Below are positions 12,385 through 25,836 of a DNA stretch of 64,000 bases, one piece after another (within the stretch, counting starts at the first letter, position 1; the number at the start of each line of letters is the position of its first letter). Both the position numbers and the translations under genes were made by a program. This stretch comes from Euptelea pleiosperma. Taxonomy: Eukaryota; Streptophyta; Magnoliopsida; Ranunculales; Eupteleaceae. Location: NCBI GenBank assembly GCA_035048495.1, contig CM068547.1, positions 19,227,913 to 19,291,912 of the forward strand. The letters are read 5' to 3'. The notes under the pieces are model-generated. The model searched no databases. It was given only the letters and a program-made list of their open reading frames with translations, and had not been told where the DNA came from.

Positions 12385-15300
12385 GTGACTTTTTCGCAAC
12401 CGGACCTCGTGATTGGACTCAAACTCTTCTATTACTATTGTTTCAACAGATTTGAAGTGTTGGAACAAGATTCGGAACAGTTGAAACAAGTTAGCTACAT
12501 TCGTGCGTCAACGTCTCAAATTGGACACAGTTTGTGTGTTACATTCCGAAGCCAATAACTTGTGACTTTTTCGCAACCGGACCTCGTAATTGGACTCAAA
12601 CTCTCGTATTACTATTGTTTCAACACATTTGATGTGTTGGAACAAGATTCGGGACGGTCAAAACAAGTTAGCTCCATCCGTACGTCAACGTCTCAAATTG
12701 GACTCAGTTTCTGTGTTGCATTCCGAAGCCTATAACTTGTGACTTTTTCGCAACCGGACCTCCTAATTAGACTCATACTCTTCCATTACTATTGTTTGAC
12801 CATATTTGAAGTGTTGGAACAAGATTCGGGACAGTTGAAACAAGTTAGCTCCATCCGTTCGTCAACGTCTCAAATTGGACTCAGTTTCTATGTTACATTC
12901 TAAAGCCTATAACTTGTGACTTTTTCGCAACCGGACCTCATAATTAGACTCAAACTCTTCCATTACTATTCTTTCAACAGATTTGAAGTGTTGGAACAAT
13001 ATTTGGGAAAGTCAAAACAAGTTAGCTCCATCCGTGCGTCAACGTCTCAAATTGGACACAGTTTGTGTGTTATATTCTGAAGCCAATAACTTGTGACTTT
13101 TTCGTAACCGGACCTCGTAATTGGACTCAAACTCTTGTATTACTATTGTTTCAACACATTTGATGTGTTGGAACAAGATTCGGGACGGTCGAAACAAGTT
13201 AGCTCCATCCGTACGTCAACGTCTCAAATTGGACTCAGTTTCTGTGTTGCATTCCGAAGCCTATAACTTGTGACTTTTTCGCAACCGGACCTCGTAATTG
13301 GACTCAAACTCTTCCATTACTATTGTTTCAACACATTTGAAGTGTTAGAACAAGATTCGTGATAGTCGAAACAAGTTAGCTCCATCAGTGCGTCAACGTC
13401 TCAAATTGGACTCAGTTTGTGTGTTACATTCCAAAGCTTATAACTTGTGACTTTTTCGCAACCGGACCTCATAATTAGACCCAAACTCTTCCATTACTAT
13501 TGTTTCAATAGATTTGAAGTGTTGGCACAGTATTTGGGACAGTCAAAGCAACTTACCTCCATCCGTGCGTCAAAGTCTCAAATTGGACTTAGTTTGTGTG
13601 TTACGTTCCTAAGCCTATAACTTGTGACTTTTTTGCAATCAGACCTCGTAATTTTACTCAAACTCTTCCATTATTATTTTTTTAACCCATTTGAAGTGTT
13701 GGAACAAGATTCGGGACAGGCAAAACAAGTTAGCAACATTCGTGCGTCAACGTCTCAAATTGGACACAGTTTGTGTGTTACATTCTGAAGCCAATAACTT
13801 GTGACTTTTTCGCAACCGGACCTCGTGATTGGACTCAAACTCTTCTATTACTATTGTTTCAACACATTTGAAGTGTTGAAACAAGATTCGGGACAGTCAA
13901 AACAAGTTAGCTCCATCCGTTCATCAACGTCTAAAATTGGACTCAGTTTGTGTGTTACGTTCCGAACCCTATAACTTGTGACTTTTTCGCAACTGGAACT
14001 CGTAATTAGACTCGAATTCTTCCATTACTATTGTTTCAACACATTTGAAGTGTTGGAACAAGCTTCGGGACAGTTGAAACAAGTTAGCTCCATCCGTTCG
14101 TCAACGTCTCAAATTGGACTCAGTTTGTGTGTTACATTCCGAAGCCTATAACTTGTGACTTTTTCGCAACCGGACCTCGTGATTGGACTCAAAGTCTTCT
14201 ATTACTATTGTTTCAACACATTTGAAGTGTTGAAACAAGATTCGGGACAGTCAAAACAAGTTAGGTCCATCCGTTCGTCAACGTCTCAAATTGGACTCAG
14301 TTTGTGTGTTACGTTCCGAACCCTATTACTTGTGACTTTTTCGCAACTGGAACTCGTAATTAGACTCGAATTCTTCCATTACTATTGTTTCAACACATTT
14401 GAAGTGTTGGAACAAGCTTCGGGACAGTCGAAACAAGTTAGCTCCATCCGTTCGTCAACGTCTCAAATTGGACTCAGTTTGTGTGTTACATTCCGAAGCC
14501 TACAACTTGTGACTTTTTCGCAACCGGACCTCATAATTAGACTCATACTCTTCCATTACTATTGTTTCAACATATTTGAAGAGTTGGAACAAGATTCGGA
14601 ACAGTCGAAACAAGTTAGCTCCATCCGTTCGTCAACGTCTCAAATTGGACTCAGTTTCTGTGTTACATTCCGAAGCCTATAACTTGTGACTATTTCGCAA
14701 CCGGACCTAATAATTAGACTCAAACTCTTCCATTACTATTGTTTCAACAGATTTGAAGTGTTGGAACAATATTTGGGACAGTCGAAACAAGTTTGCTCCA
14801 TCCGTACATCAACTTCTCAAATTGGACTCAGTTTCTCTGTTGCATTCCGAAGCCTATAACTTGTGACTTTTTCGCAACCGGACCTCGTGATTGGACTCAA
14901 ACTCTTCTATTACTATTGTTTCAACAGATTTGAAGTGTTGGAACAAGATTCGGAACAGTCGAAACAAGTTAGCTACATTCGTGCGTCAACGTCCCAAATT
15001 GGACACAGTTTGTGTGTTGCATTCCGAAGCCAATAACTTGTGACTTTTTCGCAACCGGACCTCGTAATTGGACTCAAACTCTTGTATTACTATTGTTTCA
15101 ACACATTTGATGTGTTGGAACAAGATTCGGGATGGTCAAAACAAGTTAGCTCCATCCGTACGTCAACGTCTCAAATTGGACTCAGTTTCTGTGTTGCATT
15201 CCGAAGCCTATAACTTGTGACTTTTTCGCAACCGGACCTCGTAATTGGACTCAAACTCTTCCATTACTATTGTTTCAACAGATTTGAAGTGTTGGAACAA

Positions 15301-16808
15301 GATTCGGGACAGTCGAAACAAGTTAGCTCCATCCGTGCGTCAATGTCTTTAATTGGACTCAATTTGTGTGTTACATTCCGAAGCCTATAACTTGTGACTT
15401 TTTCGCAACCGGACCTCCTAATTAGACTCATACTCTTCCATTACTATTGTTTCAACATATTTGAAGTGTTGGAACAAGATTCGGGATAGTTGAAACAAGT
15501 TAGCTCCATCCGTTCGTCAACGTCTCAAATTGGACTCAGTTTCTATGTTACATTCTGAAGCCTATAACTTGTGACTTTTTCGCAACCGGACCTCATAATT
15601 AGACTCAAACTCTTCCATTACTATTGTTTCAACAGATTTGAAGTGTTGGAACAATATTTGGGACAGTCGAAACAAGTTTGCTCCATCCCTACATCAACTT
15701 CTCAAATTGGACTCAGTTTCTCTGTTGCATTCCGAAGCCTATAACTTGTGACTTTTTCGCAACCGGACCTCGTGATTGGACTCAAACTCTTCTATTACTA
15801 TTGTTTCAACACATTTGAAGTGTTGAAACAAGATTCGGACAGTCAAAACAAGTTAGGTCCATCCGTTCGTCAACGTCTCAAATTGGACTCAGTTTGGGTG
15901 TTACGTTCCGAACCCTATTACTTGTGACTTTTTCGCAACTGGAACTCGTAATTAGACTCGAATTCTTCCATTACTATTGTTTCAACACATTGGAAGTGTT
16001 GGAACAAGCTTCGGGACAGTCGAAACAAGTTAGCTCCATCCGTTCGTCAACGTCTCAAATTGGACTCAGTTTGTGTGTTACATTCCGATGCCTATAACTT
16101 GTGACTTTTTTGCAACCGGACCTCCTGATTGGTCTCAAACTCTTCTATTACTATTGTTTCAACACATTTGAAGTGTTGAAACAAGATTCGGGACAGTCAA
16201 AACAAGTTAGGTCCATCCGTTCGTCAACGTCTCAAATTGGACTCAGTTTGTGTGTTACGTTCCGAACCCTATTACTTGTGACTTTTTCGCAACTGGAACT
16301 CGTAATTAGACTCGAATTCTTCCATTACTATTGTTTCAAGACATTTGAAGTGTTGGAACAAGCTTCGGGACAGTCGAAACAAGTTAGCTCCATCCGTTCG
16401 TAAACGTCTCAAATTGGACTCAGTTTCTGTGTTACATTCCGAAGCCTATAACTTGTGGCTTTTGAGCAACCGGACCTCATAATTAGACTCATACTCTTCC
16501 ATTACTATTGTTTCAACATATTTGAAGAGTTGGAACAAGATTCGGAACAGTCGAAACAAGTTAGCTCCATCCGTTCGTCAACGTCTCAAATTGGACTCAG
16601 TTTCTGTGTTACGTTCCGAAGCCTATAACTTGTGACTTTTTCCCAATCGGACCTCATAATTAGACTCAAACTCTTCCATTACTATTGTTTCAACAGATTT
16701 GAAGTGTTGGAACAATATTTGGGACAGTCGAAACAAGTTAGCTCCATCTGTACGTCAACTTCTCAAATTGGACTCAGTTTCTGTGTTGCATTCCGAAGCC
16801 TATAACTT
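12385..16808 (+). repeat. 25-monomer duplication unit, first copy
   Basis: 4,424 bp. The monomer order matches the unit starting at 16809 at the same offset: long E-type frames at 14155 and 18579, GTTTGGGTG monomers at 15748 and 20172, GATTGGTCTC at 16130 and about 20554, and CATCCCTACATC at 15686 and 20110. Confidence 0.8.
13270..14154 (+). repeat. A-B-C-D-E cassette, copy 4
   Basis: 885 bp. It shares CCATCAGTG, CCAAAGCTT and TCAAAGCAAC with the two copies of the six-monomer duplication, so it belongs to the same lineage. A run of seven T (TTATTTTTTTAACCC) is private. Confidence 0.8.
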
Positions 16809-19800
16809 GTGACTTTTTCGCAACCGGACCTCGTGATTGGACTCAAACTCTTCTATTACTATTGTTTCAACAGATTTGAAGTGTTGGAACAAGATTCGGA
16901 ACAGTCGAAACAAGTTAGCTACATTCGTGCGTCAACGTCTCAAATTGGACACAGTTTGTGTGTTACATTCCGAAGCCAATAACTTGTGACTTTTTCGCAA
17001 CCGGACCTCGTAATTGGACTCAAACTCTCGTATTACTATTGTTTCAACACATTTGATGTGTTGGAACAAGATTCGGGACGGTCAAAACAAGTTAGCTCCA
17101 TCCGGACGTCAACGTCTCAAATTGGACTAAGTTTCTGTGTTGCATTCCGAAGCCTATAACTTGTGACTTTTTCGCAACCGGACCTCCTAATTAGACTCAT
17201 ACTCTTCCATTACTATTGTTTGACCATATTTGAAGTGTTGGAACAAGATTCGGGACAGTTGAAACAAGTTAGCTCCATCCGTTCGTCAACGTCTCAAATT
17301 GGACTCAGTTTCTATGTTACATTCTGAAGCCTATAACTTGTGACTTTTTCGCAACCGGACCTCATAATTAGACTCAAACTCTTCCATTACTATTCTTTCA
17401 ACAGATTTGAAGTGTTGGAACAATATTTGGGACAGTCAAAACAAGTTAGCTCCATCCGTGCGTCAACGTCTCAAATTGGACACAGTTTGTGTGTTATATT
17501 CCGAAGCCAATAACTTGTGACTTTTTCGCAACCGGACCTCGTAATTGGACTCAAACTCTTGTATTACTATTGTTTCAACACATTTGATGTGTTGGAACAA
17601 GATTCGGGACGGTCGAAACAAGTTAGCTCCATCCGTACGTCAACGTCTCAAATTGGACTCAGTTTCTGTGTTGCATTCCGAAGCCTATAACTTGTGACTT
17701 TTTCGCAACCGGACCTCGTAATTGGACTCAAACTCTTCCATTACTATTGTTTCAACACATTTGAAGTGTTAGAACAAGATTCGTGATAGTCGAAACAAGT
17801 TAGCTCCATCCGTGCGTCAACGTCTCAAATTGGACTCAGTTTGTGTGTTACATTCCGAAGCTTATAACTTGCGACTTTTTCGCAACCGAACCTCATAATT
17901 AGACCCAAACTCTTCCATTACTATTGTTTCAATAGATTTGAAGTGTTGGCACAGTATTTGGGACAGTCAAAACAACTTACCTCCATCCGTGCGTCAAAGT
18001 CTCAAATTGGACTTAGTTTGTGTGTTACGTTCCTAAGCCTATAACTTGTGACTTTTTTGCAATCAGACCTCGTAATTTTACTCAAACTCTTCCATTATTA
18101 TTGTTTTAACCCATTTAAAGTGTTGGAACAAGATTCGGGACAGGCAAAACAAGTTAGCAACATTCGTGCGTCAACGTCTCAAATTGGACACAGTTTGTGT
18201 GTTACATTCTGAAGCCAATAACTTGTGACTTTTTCGCAACCGGACCTCGTGATTGGACTCAAACTCTTCTATTACTATTGTTTCAACACATTTGAAGTGT
18301 TGAAACAAGATTCGGGACAGTCAAAACAAGTTAGCTCCATCCGTTCATCAACGTCTAAAATTGGACTCAGTTTGTGTGTTACGTTCCGAACCCTATAACT
18401 TGTGACTTTTTCGCAACTGGAACTCGTAATTAGACTCGAATTCTTCCATTACTATTGTTTCAACACATTTGAAGTGTTGGAACAAGCTTCGGGACAGTTG
18501 AAACAAGTTAGCTCCATCCGTTCGTCAACGTCTCAAATTGGACTCAGTTTGTGTGTTACATTCCGAAGCCTATAACTTGTGACTTTTTCGCAACCGGACC
18601 TCGTGATTGGACTCAAACTCTTCTATTACTATTGTTTCAACACATTTGAAGTGTTGAAACAAGATTCGGGACAGTCAAAACAAGTTAGGTCCATCCGTTC
18701 GTCAACGTCTCAAATTGGACTCAGTTTGTGTGTTACGTTCCGAACCCTATTACTTGTGACTTTTTCGCAACTGGAACTCGTAATTAGACTCGAATTCTTC
18801 CATTACTATTGTTTCAACACATTTGAAGTGTTGGAACAAGCTTCGCGACAGTCGAAACAAGTTAGCTCCATCCGTTCGTCAACGTCTCAAATTGGACTCA
18901 GTTTGTGTGTTACATTCCGAAGCCTACAACTTGTGACTTTTTCGCAACCGGACCTCATAATTAGACTCATACTCTTCCATTACTATTGTTTCAACATATT
19001 TGAAGAGTTGGAACAAGATTCGGAACAGTCGAAACAAGTTAGCTCCATCCGTTCGTCAACGTCTCAAATTGGACTCAGTTTCTGTGTTACATTCCGAAGC
19101 CTATAACTTGTGACTATTTCGCAACCGGACCTAATAATTAGACTCAAACTCTTCCATTACTATTGTTTCAACAGATTTGAAGTGTTGGAACAATATTTGG
19201 GACAGTCGAAACAAGTTTGCTCCATCCGTACATCAACTTCTCAAATTGGACTCAGTTTCTCTGTTGCATTCCGAAGCCTATAACTTGTGACTTTTTCGCA
19301 ACCGGACCTCGTGATTGGACTCAAACTCTTCTATTACTATTGTTTCAACAGATTTGAAGTGTTGGAACAAGATTCGGAACAGTCGAAACAAGTTAGCTAC
19401 ATTCGTGCGTCAACGTCCCAAATTGGACACAGTTTGTGTGTTGCATTCCGAAGCCAATAACTTGTGACTTTTTCGCAACCGGACCTCGTAATTGGACTCA
19501 AACTCTTGTATTACTATTGTTTCAACACATTTGATGTGTTGGAACAAGATTCGGGATGGTCAAAACAAGTTAGCTCCATCCGTACGTCAACGTCTCAAAT
19601 TGGACTCAGTTTCTGTGTTGCATTCCGAAGCCTATAACTTGTGACTTTTTCGCAACCGGACCTCGTAATTGGACTCAAACTCTTCCATTACTATTGTTTC
19701 AACAGATTTGAAGTGTTGGAACAAGATTCGGGACAGTCGAAACAAGTTAGCTCCATCCGTGCGTCAATGTCTTTAATTGGACTCAATTTGTGTGTTACAT

Positions 19801-20701
19801 TCCGAAGCCTATAACTTGTGACTTTTTCGCAACCGGACCTCCTAATTAGACTCATACTCTTCCATTACTATTGTTTCAACATATTTGAAGTGTTGGAACA
19901 AGATTCGGGATAGTTGAAACAAGTTAGCTCCATCCGTTCGTCAACGTCTCAAATTGGACTCAGTTTCTATGTTACATTCTGAAGCCTATAACTTGTGACT
20001 TTTTCGCAACCGGACCTCATAATTAGACTCAAACTCTTCCATTACTATTGTTTCAACAGATTTGAAGTGTTGGAACAATATTTGGGACAGTCGAAACAAG
20101 TTTGCTCCATCCCTACATCAACTTCTCAAATTGGACTCAGTTTCTCTGTTGCATTCCGAAGCCTATAACTTGTGACTTTTTCGCAACCGGACCTCGTGAT
20201 TGGACTCAAACTCTTCTATTACTATTGTTTCAACACATTTGAAGTGTTGAAACAAGATTCGGACAGTCAAAACAAGTTAGGTCCATCCGTTCGTCAACGT
20301 CTCAAATTGGACTCAGTTTGGGTGTTACGTTCCGAACCCTATTACTTGTGACTTTTTCGCAACTGGAACTCGTAATTAGACTCGAATTCTTCCATTACTA
20401 TTGTTTCAACACATTGGAAGTGTTGGAACAAGCTTCGGGACAGTCGAAACAAGTTAGCTCCATCCGTTCGTCAACGTCTCAAATTGGACTCAGTTTGTGT
20501 GTTACATTCCGATGCCTATAACTTGTGACTTTTTTGCAACCGGACCTCCTGATTGGTCTCAAACTCTTCTATTACTATTGTTTCAACACATTTGAAGTGT
20601 TGAAACAAGATTCGGGACAGTCAAAACAAGTTAGGTCCATCCGTTCGTCAACGTCTCAAATTGGACTCAGTTTGTGTGTTACGTTCCGAACCCTATAACT
20701 T
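16809..20701 (+). repeat. 25-monomer duplication unit, second copy, 22 monomers kept
   Basis: Parallels 12385-16277, then leaves the pattern. The N monomer at 20525 is followed by a cassette-type E monomer (GGACAGTTG) at 20702 and not by the E monomer expected from the first copy. The switch falls at CCGAACCCTAT, shared by D and N, so it looks like unequal crossover between D and N monomers. Confidence 0.75.
17694..18578 (+). repeat. A-B-C-D-E cassette, copy 5
   Basis: 885 bp, 4,424 bp (25 monomers) after copy 4. It has the ancestral CCATCCGTG, CCGAAGCTT and TCAAAACAAC and not the variants of copies 2-4. It also has the private changes CTTGCGACTT and CATTTAAAG. Confidence 0.8.
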
Positions 20702-21944
20702 GTGACTTTTTCGCAACTGGAACTCGTAATTAGACTCGAATTCTTCCATTACTATTGTTTCAACACATTTGAAGTGTTGGAACAAGCTTCGGGACAGTTG
20801 AAACAAGTTAGCTCCATCCGTTCGTCAACGTCTCAAATTGGACTCAGTTTGTGTGTTACATTCCGAAGCCTATAACTTGTGACTTTTTCGCAACCGGACC
20901 TCGTGATTGGACTCAAACTCTTCTATTACTATTGTTTCAACACATTTGAAGTGTTGAAACAAGATTCGGGACAGTCAAAACAAGTTAGGTCCATCCGTTC
21001 GTCAACGTCTCAAATTGGACTCAGTTTGTGTGTTACGTTCCGAACCCTATTACTTGTGACTTTTTCGCAACTGGAACTCGTAATTAGACTCGAATTCTTC
21101 CATTACTATTGTTTCAACACATTTGAAGTGTTGGAACAAGCTTCGGGACAGTCGAAACAAGTTAGCTCCATCCGTTCGTCAACGTCTCAAATTGGACTCA
21201 GTTTGTGTGTTACATTCCGAAGCCTACAACTTGTGACTTTTTCGCAACCGGACCTCATAATTAGACTCATACTCTTCCATTACTATTGTTTCAACATATT
21301 TGAAGAGTTGGAACAAGATTCGGAATAGTCGAAACAAGTTAGCTCCATCCGTTCGTCAACGTCTCAAATTGGACTCAGTTTCTGTGTTACATTCCGAAGC
21401 CTATAACTTGTGACTATTTTTCGCAACCGGACCTAATAATTAGACTCAAACTCTTCCATTACTATTGTTTCAACAGATTTGAAGTGTTGGAACAATATTT
21501 GGGACAGTCGAAACAAGTTTGCTCCATCCGTACATCAACTTCTCAAATTGGACTCAGTTTCTCTGTTGCATTCCGAAGCCTATAACTTGTGACTTTTTCG
21601 CAACCGGACCTCGTGATTGGACTCAAACTCTTCTATTACTATTGTTTCAACAGATTTGAAGTGTTGGAACAAGATTCGGAACAGTCGAAACAAGTTAGCT
21701 ACATTAGTGCGTCAACGTCTCAAATTGGACACAGTTTGTGTGTTGCATTCCGAAGCCAATAACTTGTGACTTTTTCGCAACCGGACCTCGTAATTGGACT
21801 CAAACTCTTGTATTACTATTGTTTCAACACATTTGATGTGTTGGAACAAGATTCGGGACGGTCAAAACAAGTTAGCTCCATCCGTACGTCAACGTCTCAA
21901 ATTGGACTCAGTTTCTGTGTTGCATTCCGAAGCTTATAACTTGT
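20702..21944 (+). repeat. Seven-monomer block repeated from 18402 (13-monomer shift)
   Basis: Repeats 18402-19644 at a shift of 2,300 bp. Private differences are CGGAATAGTCG (F), a 2-bp insertion giving CTATTTTTCGC at about 21414, and CATTAGTGCG in H. The first and third of these recur in right-arm monomers, so this block may be closer to the source of the right arm. Confidence 0.75.
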
Positions 21945-22296
21945 GACTTTTTCGCAACCGGACCTCGTGATTGGACTCAAACTCTTCTATTACTATTGTT
22001 TCAACACATTTGAAGTGTTGAAACAAGATTCGGGACAGTCAAAACAAGTTAGGTCCATCCGTGCGTCAATGTCTTTAATTGGACTCAGTTTGTGTGTTAC
22101 ATTCCGAACCCCATAACTTGTGACTTTTTCGCAACCGGACCTCCTAATTAGACTCATACTCTTCCATTACTATTGTTTGACCATATTTGAAGTGTTGGAA
22201 CAAGATTCGGGACAGTTGAAACAAGTTAGCTCCATTCGTTCGTCAACGTCTCAAATTGGACTCAGTTTCTATGTTACATTCTGAAGCCTATAACTT

Positions 22297-23181
22297 GTGA
22301 CTTTTTCGCAATCGGACCTCATAATTGGTCTCAAACTCTTCCATTACTATTGTTTCAACACATTTGAAGTGTTAGAACAAGATTCGTGATAGTCAAAAAC
22401 CGTTTGCTCCATCCGTGCGTCAACGTCTCAAATTGGACACAGTTTATGTGTTATATTCCGAAGCCAATAACTTGTGACTTTTTCGCAACCGGACCTCGTA
22501 ATTGGACTCAAACTCTTCCATTACTATTGTTTCAACACATTTGAAGTGTTAGAACAAGATTCGTGATAGTCGAAACAAGTTAGCTCCATCCGTGCGTCAA
22601 CGTCTAAAATTGGACTCAGTTTGTGTGTTACATTCCGAAGCTTATAACTTGTGACTTTTTCGCAACCAGACCTCATAATTAGACCCAAACTCTTCCATTA
22701 CTATTGTTTCAATAGATTTGAATTGTTGGAACAGTATTTGGGACAGTCAAAATAACTTACCTCCATCCGTGCGTCGAAGTCTCAAATTGGACTTAGTTTG
22801 TGTGTTACGTTCCTAAGCCTATAACTTGTGACTTTTTCGCAATCAGACCTCGTAATTTTACTCAAACTCTTCCATTATTATTGTTTCAACCCATTTGAAG
22901 TATTGGAACAAGATTCGGGACAGGCAAAACAAGTTAGCTACATTCGTGCGTCAACGTCTCAAATTGGACACAGTTTGTGTGTTACATTCCGAAGCCAATA
23001 ACTTTTGACTTTTTCGCAACCGGACCTCGTGATTGGACTCAAACTCTTGTATTACTATTGTTTCAACACATTTGATGTGTTGGAACAAGATTCGGGACGG
23101 TCAAAACAAGTTAGCTCCATCCGTACGTCAACGTCTCAAATTGGACTCAGTTTCTGTGTTGCATTCCGAAGCCTATAACTT
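22297..23181 (+). repeat. K-A-B-C-I block, copy 2
   Basis: Same five tags as copy 1, 114 monomers further on. It has the private changes CATAATTGGTC in K (22320) and TTTATGTG at 22443. Confidence 0.85.
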
Positions 23182-25836
23182 GTGACTTTTTCGCAACCGG
23201 ACCTCGTAATTGGACTCAAACTCTTCCATTACTATTGTTTCAACAGATTTGAAGTGTTGGAACAAGATTCGTGATAGTCGAAACAAATTAGCTCCATCCG
23301 TGCGTCAACGTCTCAAATTGGACTCAATTTGTGTGTTACATTCCGAAGCTTATAACTTGTGACTTTTTCGCAACCGAACCTCATAATTAGACCCAAACTC
23401 TTCCATTACTATTGTTTCAATAGATTTGAAGTGTTGGAACAAGATTCGGGACAGTTGAAACAAGTTAGCTCCATCCGTGCGTCAAAGTCTCAAATTGGAC
23501 TCAGTTTCTATGTTACGTTCCTAAGCCTATAACTTGTGACTTTTTCGCAATCAGACCTCGTAATTAGACTCAAACTCTTCCATTACTATTGTTTCAACAG
23601 ATTTGAAGTGTTGGAACAATATTTGGGACAGTCGAAACAAGTTTGCTCCATTCGTACATCAACTTCTCAAATTGGACTCAGTTTGTGTGTTACATTCTGA
23701 AGCCTATAACTTGTGACTTTTTCGCAACCGGACCTCGTGATTGGACTCAAACTCTTCTATTACTATTGTTTCAACACATTTGAAGTGTTGAAACAAGATT
23801 CGGGACAGTCAAAACAAGTTAGCTCCATCCGTTCGTCAACGTCTAAAATTGGACTCAGTTTGTGTGTTACGCTCCGAACCCTATAACTTGTGACTTTTTC
23901 GCAACTGGAACTCGTAATTAGACTCGAATTCTTCCATTACTATTGTTTCAACACATTTGAAGTGTTGGAACAAGCTTCGGGACAGTTGAAACAAGTTAGC
24001 TCCATCCGTTCGTCAACGTCTCAAATTGGACTCAGTTTGTGTGTTACATTCCGAAGCCTATAACTTGTGACTTTTTCGCAACCGGACCTCGTGATTGGAC
24101 TCAAACTCTTCTATTACTATTATTTCAACACATTTGAAGTGTTGAAACAAGATTCGGGACAGTCAAAACAAGTTAGGTCCATCCGTTCGTCAACGTCTCA
24201 AATTGGACTCAGTTTGTGTGTTACGTTCCGAACCCTATTACTTGTGACTTTTTCGCAACTGGAACCCGTAATTAGACTCGAATTCTTCCATTACTATTGT
24301 TTCAACACATTTGAAGTGTTGGAACAAGCTTCGGGACAGTCGAAACAAGTTAGCTCCATCCCTTCGTCAACGTCTCAAATTGGACTCAGTTTGTGTGTTA
24401 CATTCCGAAGCCTATAACTTGTGACTTTTTCGCAACCGGACCTCATAATTAGACTCATACTCTTCCATTACTATTGTTTCAACATATTTGAAGAGTTGGA
24501 ACAAGATTCGGAATAGTCGAAACAAGTTAGCTCCATCCGTTCGTCAACGTCTCAAATTGGACTCAGTTTCTGTGTTACATTCCGAAGCCTATAACTTGTG
24601 ACTATTTCGCAACCGGACCTAATAATTAGACTCAAACTCTTCCATTACTATTGTTTCAACAGATTTGAAGTGTTGGAACAATATTTGGGACAGTCGAAAC
24701 AAGTTTGCTCCATCCGTACATCAACTTCTCAAATTGGACTCAGTTTCTCTGTTGCATTCCGAAGCCTATAACTTGTGACTTTTTCGCAACCGGACCTCGT
24801 GATTGGACTCAAACTCTTCTATTACTATTGTTTCAACAGATTTGAAGTGTTGGAACAAGATTCGGAACAGTCGAAACAAGTTAGCTACATTAGTGCGTCA
24901 ACGTCTCAAATTGGACACAGTTTGTGTGTTGCATTCCGAAGCCAATAACTTGTGACTTTTTCGCAACCGGACCTCGTAATTGGACTCAAACTCTTGTATT
25001 ACTATTGTTTCAACACATTTGATGTGTTGGAACAAGATTCGGGACGGTCAAAACAAGTTAGCTCCATCCGTACGTCAACGTCTCAAATTGGACTCAGTTT
25101 CTGTGTTGCATTCCGAAGCCTATAACTTGTGACTTTTTCGCAACCGGACCTCGTGATTGGACTCAAACTCTTCTATTACTATTTTTTCAACACATTTGAA
25201 GTGTTGAAACAAGATTCGGGACAGTCAAAACAAGTTAGCTCCATCCGTTCGTCAACGTCTAAAATTGGACTCAGTTTGTGTGTTACGTTCCGAATCCTAT
25301 AACGTGTGACTTTTTCGCAACTGGAACTCGTAATTAGACTAGAATTGTTCCATTACTATTGTTTCAACACATTTGAAGTGTTGGAACAAGATTCGGGACA
25401 GTCGAAACAAGATAGCTCCATCCGTTCGTCAACGTCTCAAATTGGACTCAGTTTGTGTGTTACATTCCGAAGCCTATTACTTGTGACTTTTTCGCAACCG
25501 GACCTCATAATTAGACTCAAACTCTTCCATTACTATTGTTTCAACAGATTTGAAGTGTTGGAACAAGATTCGGGATAGTCGAAACAAGTTAGGTCCATCC
25601 GTGCGTCAATGTCTTTAATTGGACTCAGTTTGTGTGTTACATTCCGAAGCCCATAACTTGTGACTTTTTCGCAACCGGACCTCCTAATTAGACTCATACT
25701 CTTCCATTACTATTGTTTGACCATATTTGAAGTGTTGGAACAAGATTCGGGACAGTTGAAACAAGTTAGCTCCATCCGTTCGTCAACGTCTCAAATTGGA
25801 CTCAGTTTCTATGTTACATTCTGAAGCCTATAACTT

